Positions 8,090 to 17,173 of a DNA stretch of 64,000 nt are shown piece after piece. A model generated the notes under the pieces. It had not been told where the DNA came from, did not search any database, and saw only the letters and a list, made by a program, of their open reading frames with translations. The DNA lies in NCBI GenBank assembly GCA_035555435.1, contig DATMGN010000031.1, forward strand, positions 62,001-126,000, in the 5' to 3' direction. Source of the DNA: 73-13 sp035555435. Its GTDB lineage: Bacteria > Actinomycetota > Actinomycetes > Actinomycetales > Microbacteriaceae. Numbering within the stretch: the stretch's first letter is position 1; every line of letters begins with the position of its first letter. A program made the translations under genes and the position numbers.

Positions 8090-8656
8090 ATGGCGTTCAC
8101 GCACGGCTGGGCCGGCGCGTCGGCCGAGCGGCACGGCGCGCGCGGTGGCGGCGCGGCCTGGGCGAAGGGCGCGGAGGGCGAGCGGATCGTCGGCCGGATG
8201 CTCGACTCGCTCGCCGGGGTGCGGGTGCTGCACGATCGCGCGGTGCCCGGGTCACGCGCGAACATCGACCACGTCGCGATCGCACCGAGCGGCGTCTACG
8301 TCATCGACGCGAAGCACTACGCCGCCGAGCCCCGGCTCGACCGCCTCGGCGACGGCAGCGTCCTGCGGCTCAAGGTCGGTCCCAGTGACCGCACGGAGCT
8401 CGTCGTCGGAATCCGGCAGCAGCTCGGCGTCGTCGCGGAGGCGCTCGCGCGGCCGGACGTGCCGGTGCGCGCGGTACTGTGCTTCGCGGGCGCGCACTGG
8501 CCCGAGTCGAACGGCTTCGTGATCGACGGCGTCGGGGTCACCTCTCCCGAGCGGCTCGGCGAACTCCTCGCCATGCCCGGGCCGCTGCCCCCGACGGAGA
8601 TCGAGTCGCTCCACGTGCAGCTGCGAGCGCGGCTCGCCGCCGCGTGGGACGCCTGA
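8090..8656 (+). CDS. NERD (nuclease-related) domain protein
   Basis: A 188-residue protein with a NERD domain at residues ~27-130: GAEGERIVGRMLDSL, then the core RANIDHVAIAPSGVYVIDAKHY, where Asp, the acidic strand and Lys follow the restriction-endonuclease-like fold (ID-x-VAI...VIDAK). NERD domains are inferred to be nucleases or nucleic-acid-processing modules; biochemical roles are mostly unproven. TACCCT (8078-8083) ends 6 bases before the ATG; only 36 bases separate the start from that of the divergent response regulator, so two leaderless promoters sit back to back. Confidence 0.8.
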   Translation: MAFTHGWAGASAERHGARGGGAAWAKGAEGERIVGRMLDSLAGVRVLHDRAVPGSRANIDHVAIAPSGVYVIDAKHYAAEPRLDRLGDGSVLRLKVGPSDRTELVVGIRQQLGVVAEALARPDVPVRAVLCFAGAHWPESNGFVIDGVGVTSPERLGELLAMPGPLPPTEIESLHVQLRARLAAAWDA

Positions 8657-8670
8657 GTGGACGGCTCGGC

Positions 8671-9543
8671 TCAGCCCTCGCCGAGGCCGAGCGCGTCGGC
8701 GAGCCGTCCGAGCTCGGCGACGAGATCGGCGCCGTCCTGCGCGATGATCTGCGCGAGCACGTGATCGGCCCCGGCCGCGAGATAGTCGTCGAGACCGGTG
8801 CGGATTCGATCCGGCTCGCCCCAGATCGCGAGGGCGTCGATCGCCTCGTCGCGCTCCGCGTCGAGCTGCCTGTCGGACAAGCCGAGCCGCACCAGGTTGC
8901 TGCGGTAGTTCGTCAGCGCGAAGTAGAACTCCATCCCCGGACGCAGCAGGTCGCGCGCCCTGGCCGGGTCCGACTCGAGCGCGACGCGCGCCTCCGGGAT
9001 GAGCAGCGGCGAGCCGCCGAGCACCTCGCGGGAAGCCGCCGAGTGTGCAGCGGGCGCGAAGTACGGGTGCGCGCCGAGCGTGCGCTCCCCCGCGAGCGCG
9101 GTGATCCGCGGCCCGAGTGCGGCGAGCGCGAGCCGGTGGCCCGGTACCCCGCGCGACTCGAGCGCGTCGAGGTACTGGACGAGCGGGCCGTACGGCTTCG
9201 CCGCCTGCTCGATCCGCTCGGGATGGCCGGGACCGATCCCGAGGATGAAGCGACCGGGATGGCGTTCCTCGATCCGCTGGAAACTGTCCGCGAGCTGGCC
9301 GACGTCGGCGGTCCAGATGTTGACGATGCCGGTCGCGACGACGATCCGCTCGGTCGCCGCGAGGATCTCCTCGACGGCGACGAGGTCCGCGGCGGGACTG
9401 CCGCCGGCCCACAGCGAGCCGAAGCCGAGCCGCTCCGCCTCGACCGCGTAGTCCATGGGGACGCCGGGGCGTCCCCGCCAGATCCCGTACCTGCCGAGTA
9501 CCCCGCGTAGCCGTACTCGCTCCGCCTCGAGTTGCGTGCTCAT
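8671..9543 (-). CDS. LLM-class F420-dependent oxidoreductase (TIGR03620-like)
   Basis: A 290-residue luciferase-like monooxygenase fold protein: N-terminal GVPMDYAVEAERLGFGSLWAGGS, a strand TERIVVATGIVNIWTAD, and RFILGIGPGHPERIEQ. The family mostly uses coenzyme F420 in actinobacteria (some members use FMN); substrate is unknown. It converges with the NERD gene (14 bases between stops). The start is supported by CAGACT at 9556-9551, 7 bases before the ATG. Confidence 0.78.
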   Translation of the reverse strand: MSTQLEAERVRLRGVLGRYGIWRGRPGVPMDYAVEAERLGFGSLWAGGSPAADLVAVEEILAATERIVVATGIVNIWTADVGQLADSFQRIEERHPGRFILGIGPGHPERIEQAAKPYGPLVQYLDALESRGVPGHRLALAALGPRITALAGERTLGAHPYFAPAAHSAASREVLGGSPLLIPEARVALESDPARARDLLRPGMEFYFALTNYRSNLVRLGLSDRQLDAERDEAIDALAIWGEPDRIRTGLDDYLAAGADHVLAQIIAQDGADLVAELGRLADALGLGEG

Positions 9544-9589
9544 GCCTTCCAGTCTGCACCCCCGCGGAGGCAGCCCGGCCCGGCGGCCA

Positions 9590-10618
9590 TCAGGCTCGGC
9601 GGTACTCCGCGACCATCGGACAGTCGAACGGGTCGCGAGCCGCGAGCCCGACCCGGTTGAGGTAGGCGATGACGGCGGCGTAGGAGCGCCACAGGCTCGT
9701 CTCCGTGTAGGGGACGTCGTGCGTGCGGCAGAACTCGCGGACGATCTCCCGCGTCTTCGCGAGGTGCGGGCGCGGCATGCTCGGGAACAGGTGGTGCTCG
9801 ACCTGGTAGTTGAGCCCGCCCATGAGCCACGTCGCCCACCAGCCGCCGCGGATGTTGCGCGAGGTGCGCACCTGCTTCGTGAAGAAGTCGACCCGGGCGT
9901 GCTCGTCGATGATCGGCATGCCCTTGTGGTTCGGCGCGAACGTCGCCCCCATGTAGACGCCGAAGACGGCGAGCTGGACGCCGAGGAACGCGAACGCCAT
10001 GCCGACCGGCAGGACGAGGAACACGGGGATGAGGAGGACGGCGAAGCGCATCGCGATCGTCGTCAGCTCCGTCCAGCGGCCCTTGACGCCGCGGCGGGTC
10101 ACCAGGTGCTTGACGCCGAGATAGTGGAGGTTGAAGCCCTCGAGCGTCAGCAGGGGGAAGAAGAGCCAGCCCTGCTTGCGGGTGATGAGCCGGACGAGGC
10201 CCCGCGACTTCGCCGCGTCCTCCTCGATGAAGGAGATCGTGTCGACCTCGATGTCGGGGTCGTGGCCGACGCGATTCGGGTTGCCGTGGTGGCGCGTGTG
10301 CTTGGAGTCCCACCACGAGTAGCTCATGCCGGCGATGCCGCCGAGGACCCGGGCGATGCGGTCGTTCTCCGGACCCGACTCGCGGATCTGGCGATGCGCA
10401 GCCTCGTGCGCGAGGAACGCGACCTGGGTGAACAGGATGCCGAGCGCGCCCGCGATGAGCAGCTGGTACCAGCTCTCGCCGAACAGCACGAAACCGGTGA
10501 TGGCCCCGCCGAAGCCGAGCACGATGAGCGCCGCGACGCCGCGGTAGAACCACGGCGTGCGCCGCAGCAGGCCGGTCTCGCGGACGACCTGCGCGAGCTG
10601 CGTATACGCCTTCGCCAT
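9590..10618 (-). CDS. Membrane fatty acid desaturase
   Basis: A 342-residue di-iron membrane desaturase. The three histidine boxes are complete: HEAAH (71-75), HTRHH (107-111) and VEHHLFP (~273-279), with hydrophobic segments between them. Such acyl-lipid or acyl-CoA desaturases insert a double bond using O2 and an electron carrier at the membrane. The start is uncertain: ATG 10618 begins MAKAYTQL, while ATG 10657 would add 13 residues; neither has a clear ribosome-binding site. A much longer upstream frame exists but reads through the divergent kinase gene and is not coding. Confidence 0.85.
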   Translation of the reverse strand: MAKAYTQLAQVVRETGLLRRTPWFYRGVAALIVLGFGGAITGFVLFGESWYQLLIAGALGILFTQVAFLAHEAAHRQIRESGPENDRIARVLGGIAGMSYSWWDSKHTRHHGNPNRVGHDPDIEVDTISFIEEDAAKSRGLVRLITRKQGWLFFPLLTLEGFNLHYLGVKHLVTRRGVKGRWTELTTIAMRFAVLLIPVFLVLPVGMAFAFLGVQLAVFGVYMGATFAPNHKGMPIIDEHARVDFFTKQVRTSRNIRGGWWATWLMGGLNYQVEHHLFPSMPRPHLAKTREIVREFCRTHDVPYTETSLWRSYAAVIAYLNRVGLAARDPFDCPMVAEYRRA

Positions 10619-10969
10619 GGGCGGGAAGCTGCCGCTTCGCACGCGGGTGGGCCGCATCGGACCGAGGCCGGTGCGGGGGGACGGGGTTGCAGTTGTGATG
10701 GGGCACCTGCTCGATCGGCGACCGCGTGGCGGCCGTTGGAAGCCAAAGGCGTGCGCCGATCGCTTTGTCCACCATAGGCGCACCGAACCTGGCAGATCGC
10801 CCGTGCCGGGCCGATGCTCAGCTTCGATCAGCGGTCGACCCGCCGATGGGTGCGGGGGCCAGCCCCACCCCCGATTCGTCGGCGGGCACCATGTCGCGCC
10901 CCGCGGCAGAACGCGATTCTGGATCCGTGCCGGGACCGACCTGCCCGGGACAATGGAGGGATCACTGCC
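10619..10969. other. Divergent intergenic region with large hairpin
   Basis: About 350 bases between the desaturase (-) and the kinase (+). It holds a strong hairpin at 10839-10886: outer arms CCCGCCGA and TCGGCGGG, inner G-rich and C-rich arms. One exact copy of the enriched 10-mer GGCAGAACGC lies at 10905-10914. GACAAT at 10949-10954 followed by GGAGGG (10955-10960) may be the -10 and ribosome site of the kinase gene. Nothing else is recognised. Confidence 0.5.
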
Positions 10970-12283
10970 ATGACGACGAACTCGACCACGACCGCCCCGC
11001 CCGGCTTCTGGCGCCGATACGGCGCGCTCTGGGCCGCGGCGCCGAAAGAGCTCGCCGCGATCATCGCGCTCGGGATCATCGGCTACGCCGCCTTCGCCGT
11101 CGGCTGGGGCCTCTTCGCGAGCGGCGTCGGCCTGCTCCTCGCCCTCGCGGTGGGCGTGTTCGTGCTCGCCGCGGCGCTCTACGCCGCGCGGTGGGTCGGC
11201 TGGGCCGACCTCCACATCATCGAGTGGACGGGACTGCCACGCATCCCGCGGCCCGCGTGGCCCGACCGGCGCGGCTTCCTCCCCGTGCTCGGCTCCCTCT
11301 TCACCACGCCCCACTACTGGCTCTACCTCGGCTACTACCTGCTGCCGCGGTTCGTGCTCAGCGTCGTCGCACTCGTCCTCGCGATGACCGCGGTCGGGAT
11401 CGCGATCGGCGGCACGTTCTGGGCCCTGTGGGGCTGGGCGCTCCCCTTCGCGCCCGGGCCCGGCGGGGGCTTCGGCGGTCGGGGATGGTTCACCGACGGG
11501 ACGCTCGGCCCGCTCCTCGGGACGCTGCGGGTCGCGCTCGGTCTCGTCATGGCGTTCTGCCTCCCCTGGATCCTCCGCGGCCTCACGTGGGCGCACTGGG
11601 GGCTCGCGCGGCTCATGCTCGGGGCGTTCCGCAGCGAGGCGCTCGAACAGGAGCTCGCGGGCGCCGAGACCGCGCGCGCGGCGGCCGTCGCCGCCGAGGA
11701 CACGGCGCTGCGCCGCCTCGAGCGCGACATCCACGACGGGCCGCAGCAGCGACTCATCCGGCTCCAGATGGACCTCGCCTCCGCCGACCGGCGGATCGCC
11801 GAGGCGCCCGAGGAGGCGCGCGGGCTCATCGCGTCGGCGACCGAGCAGGCCCGGGAGGCCCTCGACGAGCTGCGCGCGCTGTCCCGCGGCTTCGCCCCGC
11901 CGATCCTGCTCGACCGGGGGCTCATCGCCGCGCTCGAGTCGGCGGCGACGCGCAGTGCCGTGCCCATCGACATCGTCGACGGGCTACCGGCCGGCACGCA
12001 GCTGCCGCCGGAGATCGAGCGCAACGCCTACTTCATCGCGAGCGAAGGTCTCACGAACGCCGTCAAGCACTCGGGCGCCAAGCGCATCGGCATCGCGATC
12101 ACGCTCGCCGGCTCACGCGAACTCGCCGTGACCGTCTCCGACGACGGCCGCGGCGGCGCGGTCGCCGTGCCGGGCCACGGCATCGCGGGGCTCCAGGAGC
12201 GCATCGCGGGGCTCGGCGGGACGCTCGAGCTCTCGAGCCCCGAGGCGGGCCCCACCGTCCTCACCGCGCGCCTGCCGTGGTGA
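10970..12283 (+). CDS. NarL-type sensor histidine kinase
   Basis: A 437-residue kinase. Residues ~28-215 contain paired transmembrane segments of the 'putative sensor' type (GFLPVLGSLFTTPHYWLYLGYYLL). The H-box is RRLERDIHDGPQQRL (His255), and the ATPase has an N-box ASEGLTNAVKHS (Asn363), a G1 box SDDGRGG and a G2 box GHGIAGLQERIAGLGG. It phosphorylates the response regulator encoded 62 bases downstream. The ATG at 10970 has GGAGGG at 10955-10960. Confidence 0.9.
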   Translation: MTTNSTTTAPPGFWRRYGALWAAAPKELAAIIALGIIGYAAFAVGWGLFASGVGLLLALAVGVFVLAAALYAARWVGWADLHIIEWTGLPRIPRPAWPDRRGFLPVLGSLFTTPHYWLYLGYYLLPRFVLSVVALVLAMTAVGIAIGGTFWALWGWALPFAPGPGGGFGGRGWFTDGTLGPLLGTLRVALGLVMAFCLPWILRGLTWAHWGLARLMLGAFRSEALEQELAGAETARAAAVAAEDTALRRLERDIHDGPQQRLIRLQMDLASADRRIAEAPEEARGLIASATEQAREALDELRALSRGFAPPILLDRGLIAALESAATRSAVPIDIVDGLPAGTQLPPEIERNAYFIASEGLTNAVKHSGAKRIGIAITLAGSRELAVTVSDDGRGGAVAVPGHGIAGLQERIAGLGGTLELSSPEAGPTVLTARLPW

Positions 12284-12345
12284 CCCGTCGCGCAAATCCC
12301 CCGCACTCCCCCACGGCCGTCGACGACCGCCCTACCCTGGTGGGC

Positions 12346-12993
12346 ATGGTCCGAGTCGCCGTCGCCGACGACTCGGTGCTGCTGCGGGAGGGACTCGTCC
12401 GCGTCCTCGGCGAGGCGGGCCACGACGTCGTCGGTGCCTACGGCGACGGGGCGGAGCTCCTCGACGCGGTCGCGCAGCTCGCACCCGACCTCGTCATCCT
12501 CGACGTCCGGATGCCGCCGAGCTACCGCGACGAAGGCGTGCGGGCCGCACTCCGGCTCCGCGAAGCGCACCCCGAGATCGGGATCCTGCTGCTCTCCCAG
12601 TACGTCGAGGCGCTCTACGCGCGCGAGCTGCTCGGCGCCGGCACGGGCGGCGTCGGATACCTGCTCAAGGACCGGGTCGCCTCACTCGACGAGCTCGACG
12701 ACGCCGTCAGCCGGATCGCCTCCGGCGGCACGGTGCTCGACCCCGAGGTGGTCAGCCACCTCCTCGGCCGCCGGCGCGACCCCGTCGCACAGCTCACCGC
12801 GCGCGAGCGCGACGTGCTGCGGCTCATGGCCGAAGGCCGGTCCAACCCCGCGATCGCCGCGGCACTCCACATCGGGCTCGGCGCCGTCGAGAAGCACATC
12901 ACCTCGATCTTCGCCAAGCTGGGACTCGAGGAGACCGGCTCGGCCCACCGTCGCGTGCTCGCCGTCCTCGCCTGGCTCGACGGCCGGGCCTGA
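12346..12993 (+). CDS. LuxR/NarL-type response regulator
   Basis: A 215-residue regulator: acidic pair Asp8-Asp9, phospho-acceptor Asp53 (LVILDVRMPPSYRDEG, the signature of the LiaR-like subgroup), Lys108 (YLLKDRV), and a LuxR DNA-binding domain LTARERDVLRLMAEGRSN with VEKHITSIFAKL. Although it follows the kinase, TACCCT at 12333-12338 ends 7 bases before its ATG, so it probably also has its own leaderless promoter. Targets are unknown. Confidence 0.9.
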   Translation: MVRVAVADDSVLLREGLVRVLGEAGHDVVGAYGDGAELLDAVAQLAPDLVILDVRMPPSYRDEGVRAALRLREAHPEIGILLLSQYVEALYARELLGAGTGGVGYLLKDRVASLDELDDAVSRIASGGTVLDPEVVSHLLGRRRDPVAQLTARERDVLRLMAEGRSNPAIAAALHIGLGAVEKHITSIFAKLGLEETGSAHRRVLAVLAWLDGRA

Positions 12994-13014
12994 CGACCCG
13001 ACCGCGTCGCCGCC

Positions 13015-15942
13015 TCAGTCGCCCGAGGCCGCGAGCGCCCGGTTGATCGCGTCGATCATCCGCTGGTCCGCCTGCCCGGCCGCGACGAGGTCGCCCCGCG
13101 CGTACGCCGCCTGCCGGTCCGCGAGCGCCGACTGGTAGTCGCTGAGCGCCTGCCGCAGCGCCGCCTCGTCGAGCGACCCGCTCGGGGTCGTCGGCTCGGT
13201 CGGCGTCACCGGCGTCACCGGCGTCGTCGGCTCGACCGGGTCGGTCGGCTCGGTGGGCTCGAGCGGGTCGACCACGTCGCCGCTGTCGCCCGCGCTCGCA
13301 CCGGAGTCGCCCCCGAAGAGCGAGTCGAGCGCCTGGTCGAGGGTGTCCTCGAACGCGATCTCGTTGCCGAAGACGGCGAGCACCTTCCGCAGCAGCGGAT
13401 AGGGCGTCGTGCTGCTCGCCGACTGGACGTAGACGGGCTGCACGTAGAGCAGGCCGCCGCCGACCGGGAGCGTGAGCAGGTTGCCGTAGATGATGTCGTT
13501 GCCGCCACCCGCGCGCAGGCCCAGGATGACGTCCGAGACCTCCTGGTTGCTCGAGTAATAGTTGAAGACCTGGCTCGGCGCCGGGATCGACTGGGTCGGC
13601 AGGGTCAGGAGCGTCAGCTTGCCGTAGTCCTCGCCCGCGTCGCCGTTCGCCGCGAGGTAGCCGGTCAGCACGTTGCGCTGCGCCGACGCGCTCGCGCGCG
13701 GGATGTAGGTGGAGTAGAGCGTGAACGCGGGGCTCGACGTGCCCGGCACCTGCATCGTCAGGTAATAGGGCGGCTGGGCGAGGTTGCCCGCCGTGCTCAC
13801 CGGGTCGAGCGGCGTCGCCCACTGGTCGTCGCTGGAGTAGAACGATCCCGGGTCGGTCACGTGGTACGAGCCGAGCACGAGGCGCTGCACCTTGAACAGG
13901 TCCTCGGGGTAGCGGATGTGCGCGAGCAGGTCCTCGCTCATCTCGCTCGCGTCGACGATCGTGCCGGGGTAGATCTTCGACCACGTCGCGAGCACCGGGT
14001 CCTCGGTGTCCCAGGCGTAGAGCGTCACGGTGCCGTCGTACGCGTCGACGGTCGCCTTGACCGAGTTGCGGATGTAGTTGAGCGGCTGGCTGTACAGGCT
14101 CGACACAAGGGTGTCGGCGTCGCCGATCGCGTCAGCGAGGTCGATCATCTCCGAATACGGGTACTGCGTGCCCGTCGTGTAGCCGTCGAGGATCCACACG
14201 ATGCGACCGTCGACGACCGCGGGGTACGGGTCGTTGTCGATCGTCAGGTACGGGGCGACCTTGTTGACGCGGGTGAGCGGGTCGCGGTCGTAGATGATCT
14301 GCGAGTCCGTGTTGATCGCGTCGGAGAACAGGATCTGCTCCGACTGGAACTTCACCGCGAAGATGAGTCGCTTCCAGAACGTGTCGAGCTTCGGCCCGCC
14401 GTCGCCCTCGAAGGTCGTCGTGATCGTCCGGGTCGACTCGGCGCCGCCGGCCGGGTAGTCGACCTCGATGGGGGTCGTGCCCTCGGGGGCGCCGACGATC
14501 GAGTACTCGGGCGAGGTCTCGCCGAAGTAGACGCGGGGCTCGAACTCGCCGAGCTCGCCGACGGACGGGATGCCGGACTCGAGGAAGAGCGGCTGGCCGT
14601 CGGAGGCGCGCTGGTTGCCGTAGGCGCCGACGAGGCCGTAGCCGTGCGTGTAGACGAGCGTGTTGTTGTACCAGGACTGCGAGTCGCCGAGGCCGGCCTG
14701 GTTGATCTCGCGAACGGCGAGCACGGTGTCCTGGACGCGGCCGTCGATGACGTACCGGTCGACGTCGAGCTTCGTGGAGAACGAGTAGTACTGCTTGAAC
14801 TGCTGCAGCTGCTGGAACGCGCGCGGCGCGACGACGGGGTCGAGGATGCGAATGTTCGCGGTCGTCTCGGCGTCTTCGCGAAGCGCCCCCGGCGTCGCGT
14901 CGGTCACGGCGCTGTAGGGGATCTCCTCGACACCGTCGACCCCGTAGGCGGTGCGGGTCGCGTCGATCGAGCGCTGGATGTACGCCGCCTCGGTCGTCTT
15001 GGCGGAGGGGTCGACCTGGAAGCGCTGGACGATCCAGGGGTAGGCGACGTTGAGCAGGATGCTCATGACGATGAGGGAGGCGAGGCCCACGATCGGCAGG
15101 CGCCAGCGGCCGATCGCCGCGGTGATGAATGCGAGCACGGCGACGATGAGCGCGGCGCCCGCGAGGATCGTCTTGCCCGGGATGATGGCGGCGACCTCGG
15201 TGTAGCCGGCGCCCGTCGTGAGGAAGCCCATCGACTGGTCGGTGAGCAGCTCGTAGCGCTCGAGCCAGATCGAGCCCGCCTGCAGCAGCATGAAGACGCC
15301 GAGCGTGATCGCGAGCTGGACGCGCGCCGAGCGGGAGATGCGGATCTGGCGTCCGACGATGCGGATCGAGCCGTAGAGGAAGACGGTGACGAGCGCCGCG
15401 ATCCCGCTGAGGACGACGACGGCAATCGCGAACGAGACGAGCCCCCGGTAGAACGGCAGCTCGAAGAAGTAGAACGACAGGTCGAGACCGAACTCGGGAT
15501 CGGTCTGCCCGAAGGCGGTGCGGTTGAGCCAGAGCGCGACCGTCTCCCACGTGCCCGCGACGGCCGCGCCGCCCGCGACGCCGACGACGGCGGGGATGAC
15601 GAAGGTCGCGGCGCGGCGCAGCGGGTCGATGACCTCGCGGTAGCGGTCGATCTGCGCGCCGAGCTTCGCGTAGACGGGACGGGTCCGGTAGGCGATGAAG
15701 ATGCTCAGGAAGACGGGGACGGCGAACGCGACGAAGCCGATCGCGAACATCGCGATCCGCGCGAGCCACTGGGTCGACAGCACGCCGACGTAGCCGGTCT
15801 GGTCGAACCACAGGAAATCGGTCGCGACGGACGATCCCGCGAAGAACGCGATGATCAGCGCGACGATGACGACGATGGTGATGAGGACTGCCGCACGGAG
15901 CGACCGTCGCGGCTTCGTCGTCTCGGCAGGGGCTGCAGACAC
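13015..15942 (-). CDS. UPF0182 family large membrane protein
   Basis: A 975-residue protein. The first ~330 residues hold about seven transmembrane helices (beginning RAAVLITIVVIVALIIAFF) and the typical VATDFLWFDQTGY motif after helix 1; the remaining ~600 residues form the conserved extracytoplasmic domain. The C-terminus has a Pro/Thr/Glu-rich linker (~895-930, repeats of EPT/TPVTP) and a short helical tail. The family (COG1615; Rv3193c in M. tuberculosis) has no known function. GTG 15942 has a GGGAG ribosome site, and TAGAGT at 15977-15972 is a candidate -10. Confidence 0.92.
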   Translation of the reverse strand: MSAAPAETTKPRRSLRAAVLITIVVIVALIIAFFAGSSVATDFLWFDQTGYVGVLSTQWLARIAMFAIGFVAFAVPVFLSIFIAYRTRPVYAKLGAQIDRYREVIDPLRRAATFVIPAVVGVAGGAAVAGTWETVALWLNRTAFGQTDPEFGLDLSFYFFELPFYRGLVSFAIAVVVLSGIAALVTVFLYGSIRIVGRQIRISRSARVQLAITLGVFMLLQAGSIWLERYELLTDQSMGFLTTGAGYTEVAAIIPGKTILAGAALIVAVLAFITAAIGRWRLPIVGLASLIVMSILLNVAYPWIVQRFQVDPSAKTTEAAYIQRSIDATRTAYGVDGVEEIPYSAVTDATPGALREDAETTANIRILDPVVAPRAFQQLQQFKQYYSFSTKLDVDRYVIDGRVQDTVLAVREINQAGLGDSQSWYNNTLVYTHGYGLVGAYGNQRASDGQPLFLESGIPSVGELGEFEPRVYFGETSPEYSIVGAPEGTTPIEVDYPAGGAESTRTITTTFEGDGGPKLDTFWKRLIFAVKFQSEQILFSDAINTDSQIIYDRDPLTRVNKVAPYLTIDNDPYPAVVDGRIVWILDGYTTGTQYPYSEMIDLADAIGDADTLVSSLYSQPLNYIRNSVKATVDAYDGTVTLYAWDTEDPVLATWSKIYPGTIVDASEMSEDLLAHIRYPEDLFKVQRLVLGSYHVTDPGSFYSSDDQWATPLDPVSTAGNLAQPPYYLTMQVPGTSSPAFTLYSTYIPRASASAQRNVLTGYLAANGDAGEDYGKLTLLTLPTQSIPAPSQVFNYYSSNQEVSDVILGLRAGGGNDIIYGNLLTLPVGGGLLYVQPVYVQSASSTTPYPLLRKVLAVFGNEIAFEDTLDQALDSLFGGDSGASAGDSGDVVDPLEPTEPTDPVEPTTPVTPVTPTEPTTPSGSLDEAALRQALSDYQSALADRQAAYARGDLVAAGQADQRMIDAINRALAASGD

Positions 15943-15996
15943 TGGGGCTCCCGTCGTTTGGTCCGCCGGACACTCTAGCGGGGCGCCCTGGACGTC

Positions 15997-17112
15997 CTAT
16001 CCGGCCGCCGCGGTGAGCGTCTCGCAGCTCGGCCAGCCCGAGGTGTCGCCGCCATCGGCGATGAGCCCGAGCACCTCGATGGCGTCGTCGAGGGTCGTGA
16101 CGGGGAAGACGGTGATCCCGGAGGGCACGTGGCCGACGACCTCGCCGCAGTTCGCGGCCGGCGCGAGGAACCACGTGGATCCGGCGCCGAGCGCGCCGTA
16201 GAGCTTCTGCCGGATGCCGCCGATCGGCCCGACCTCACCGGTCGCGCTGATCGTCCCCGTGCCGGCGATCGACTGCCCGCCCGTGAGCGAGCCGGGCGTC
16301 AGCCGGTCGATGATGCCGAGCGCGAACATCATGCCGGCGCTCGGCCCGCCGACGTTCTCCAACTGGATCCGCACGTCGACCGGCCAGTCCCAGGAGCTCG
16401 CGATGTGGACGCCGAGTCGCAGCGCGCCGTCGCTCTCGGCGGGCGTCACCGCGAGCTCCACGCGCTCGCCCGCACGGTCCACGACGATGCTCGCGGAGCG
16501 CTCCGCCCCGTTATCCGCGACGATCTCGCGGAGCTCGTCGACGTCCTCGAGCGCGCGCCCGTTCGCCGACACGATGACGTCGCCAACCTCGACGATGCCC
16601 TCGGCGGGACTGCCGGCCTCGACCTCGACGACCCGCATAGTCGGGAGCAGGTCGTAGCCGAGGTGGTCGAGCGCGGCCGCGATCGCGGCGAGCTTCGAGT
16701 TCTCCATCTGTGTCGCCTGGCGTTCTGGCACCGAGACGTCGGTCGAGGGCGGGTACACGGCCTCGATCGGCAGGACGGCGCGGGACGGGTCGAAGTACGC
16801 CTCGACGACCTGGATCCAGGTCGGCAGATGCAGGGGATCGTTCGCGTTGATCGTGAGCATGTTGAGCACCCCGTCGGTCGCGAACGTCTCCGCGTCGACG
16901 ATCTCGATCATGGGCGCCTGCGCGTCGCCGATCCTGGTCTCGCCGAGCACGTCGTAGACGGGGCCGGGCCGCTCGATCGCGTACGGCGCCGTCGAGGTCG
17001 CGACGATCGCGGCACAGAGACCCGACGCGGCGAGCAGCGTGAGGCCCACGATCTGGGACACGGGCCACCGCGCGTCCGCCCGGGACGAGCGTTCGCCATC
17101 AGCGGAGCGCAC
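15997..17112 (-). CDS. Membrane-anchored PDZ / Lon-type (S16) serine protease
   Basis: A 371-residue protein: one N-terminal transmembrane anchor (~18-38), a PDZ domain (~158-200, MRVVEVEAGSPAEGIVEVGD) and a Lon-like protease domain with the catalytic dyad Ser258 (GGPSAGMMFALG) and Lys303 (GGIRQKLYGA). This is the YlbL/Rv3194c type. The protease would face outside the membrane. GTG 17112 is chosen over longer frames because TACACT at 17126-17121 ends 8 bases before it. It is upstream of UPF0182 on the same strand (54 bases apart), as in mycobacteria. Confidence 0.88.
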   Translation of the reverse strand: MRSADGERSSRADARWPVSQIVGLTLLAASGLCAAIVATSTAPYAIERPGPVYDVLGETRIGDAQAPMIEIVDAETFATDGVLNMLTINANDPLHLPTWIQVVEAYFDPSRAVLPIEAVYPPSTDVSVPERQATQMENSKLAAIAAALDHLGYDLLPTMRVVEVEAGSPAEGIVEVGDVIVSANGRALEDVDELREIVADNGAERSASIVVDRAGERVELAVTPAESDGALRLGVHIASSWDWPVDVRIQLENVGGPSAGMMFALGIIDRLTPGSLTGGQSIAGTGTISATGEVGPIGGIRQKLYGALGAGSTWFLAPAANCGEVVGHVPSGITVFPVTTLDDAIEVLGLIADGGDTSGWPSCETLTAAAG

Positions 17113-17173
17113 GATCGCCGAGTGTAGGCGGATTCCCTGGGGGATCCCGGTTGGAGCGCCTAGCGTTGCGTGC

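Noticed and set aside
8671..9543. Secondary-metabolite cluster suggested by several luciferase-like oxidoreductases
   Set aside because: The three such genes are scattered and no PKS, NRPS, RiPP or terpene genes are present; the ThiF-related gene has no precursor peptide nearby.
9590..11734. 714-residue version of the desaturase
   Set aside because: The added N-terminus reads antisense through the divergent histidine kinase gene and has shadow-frame composition.
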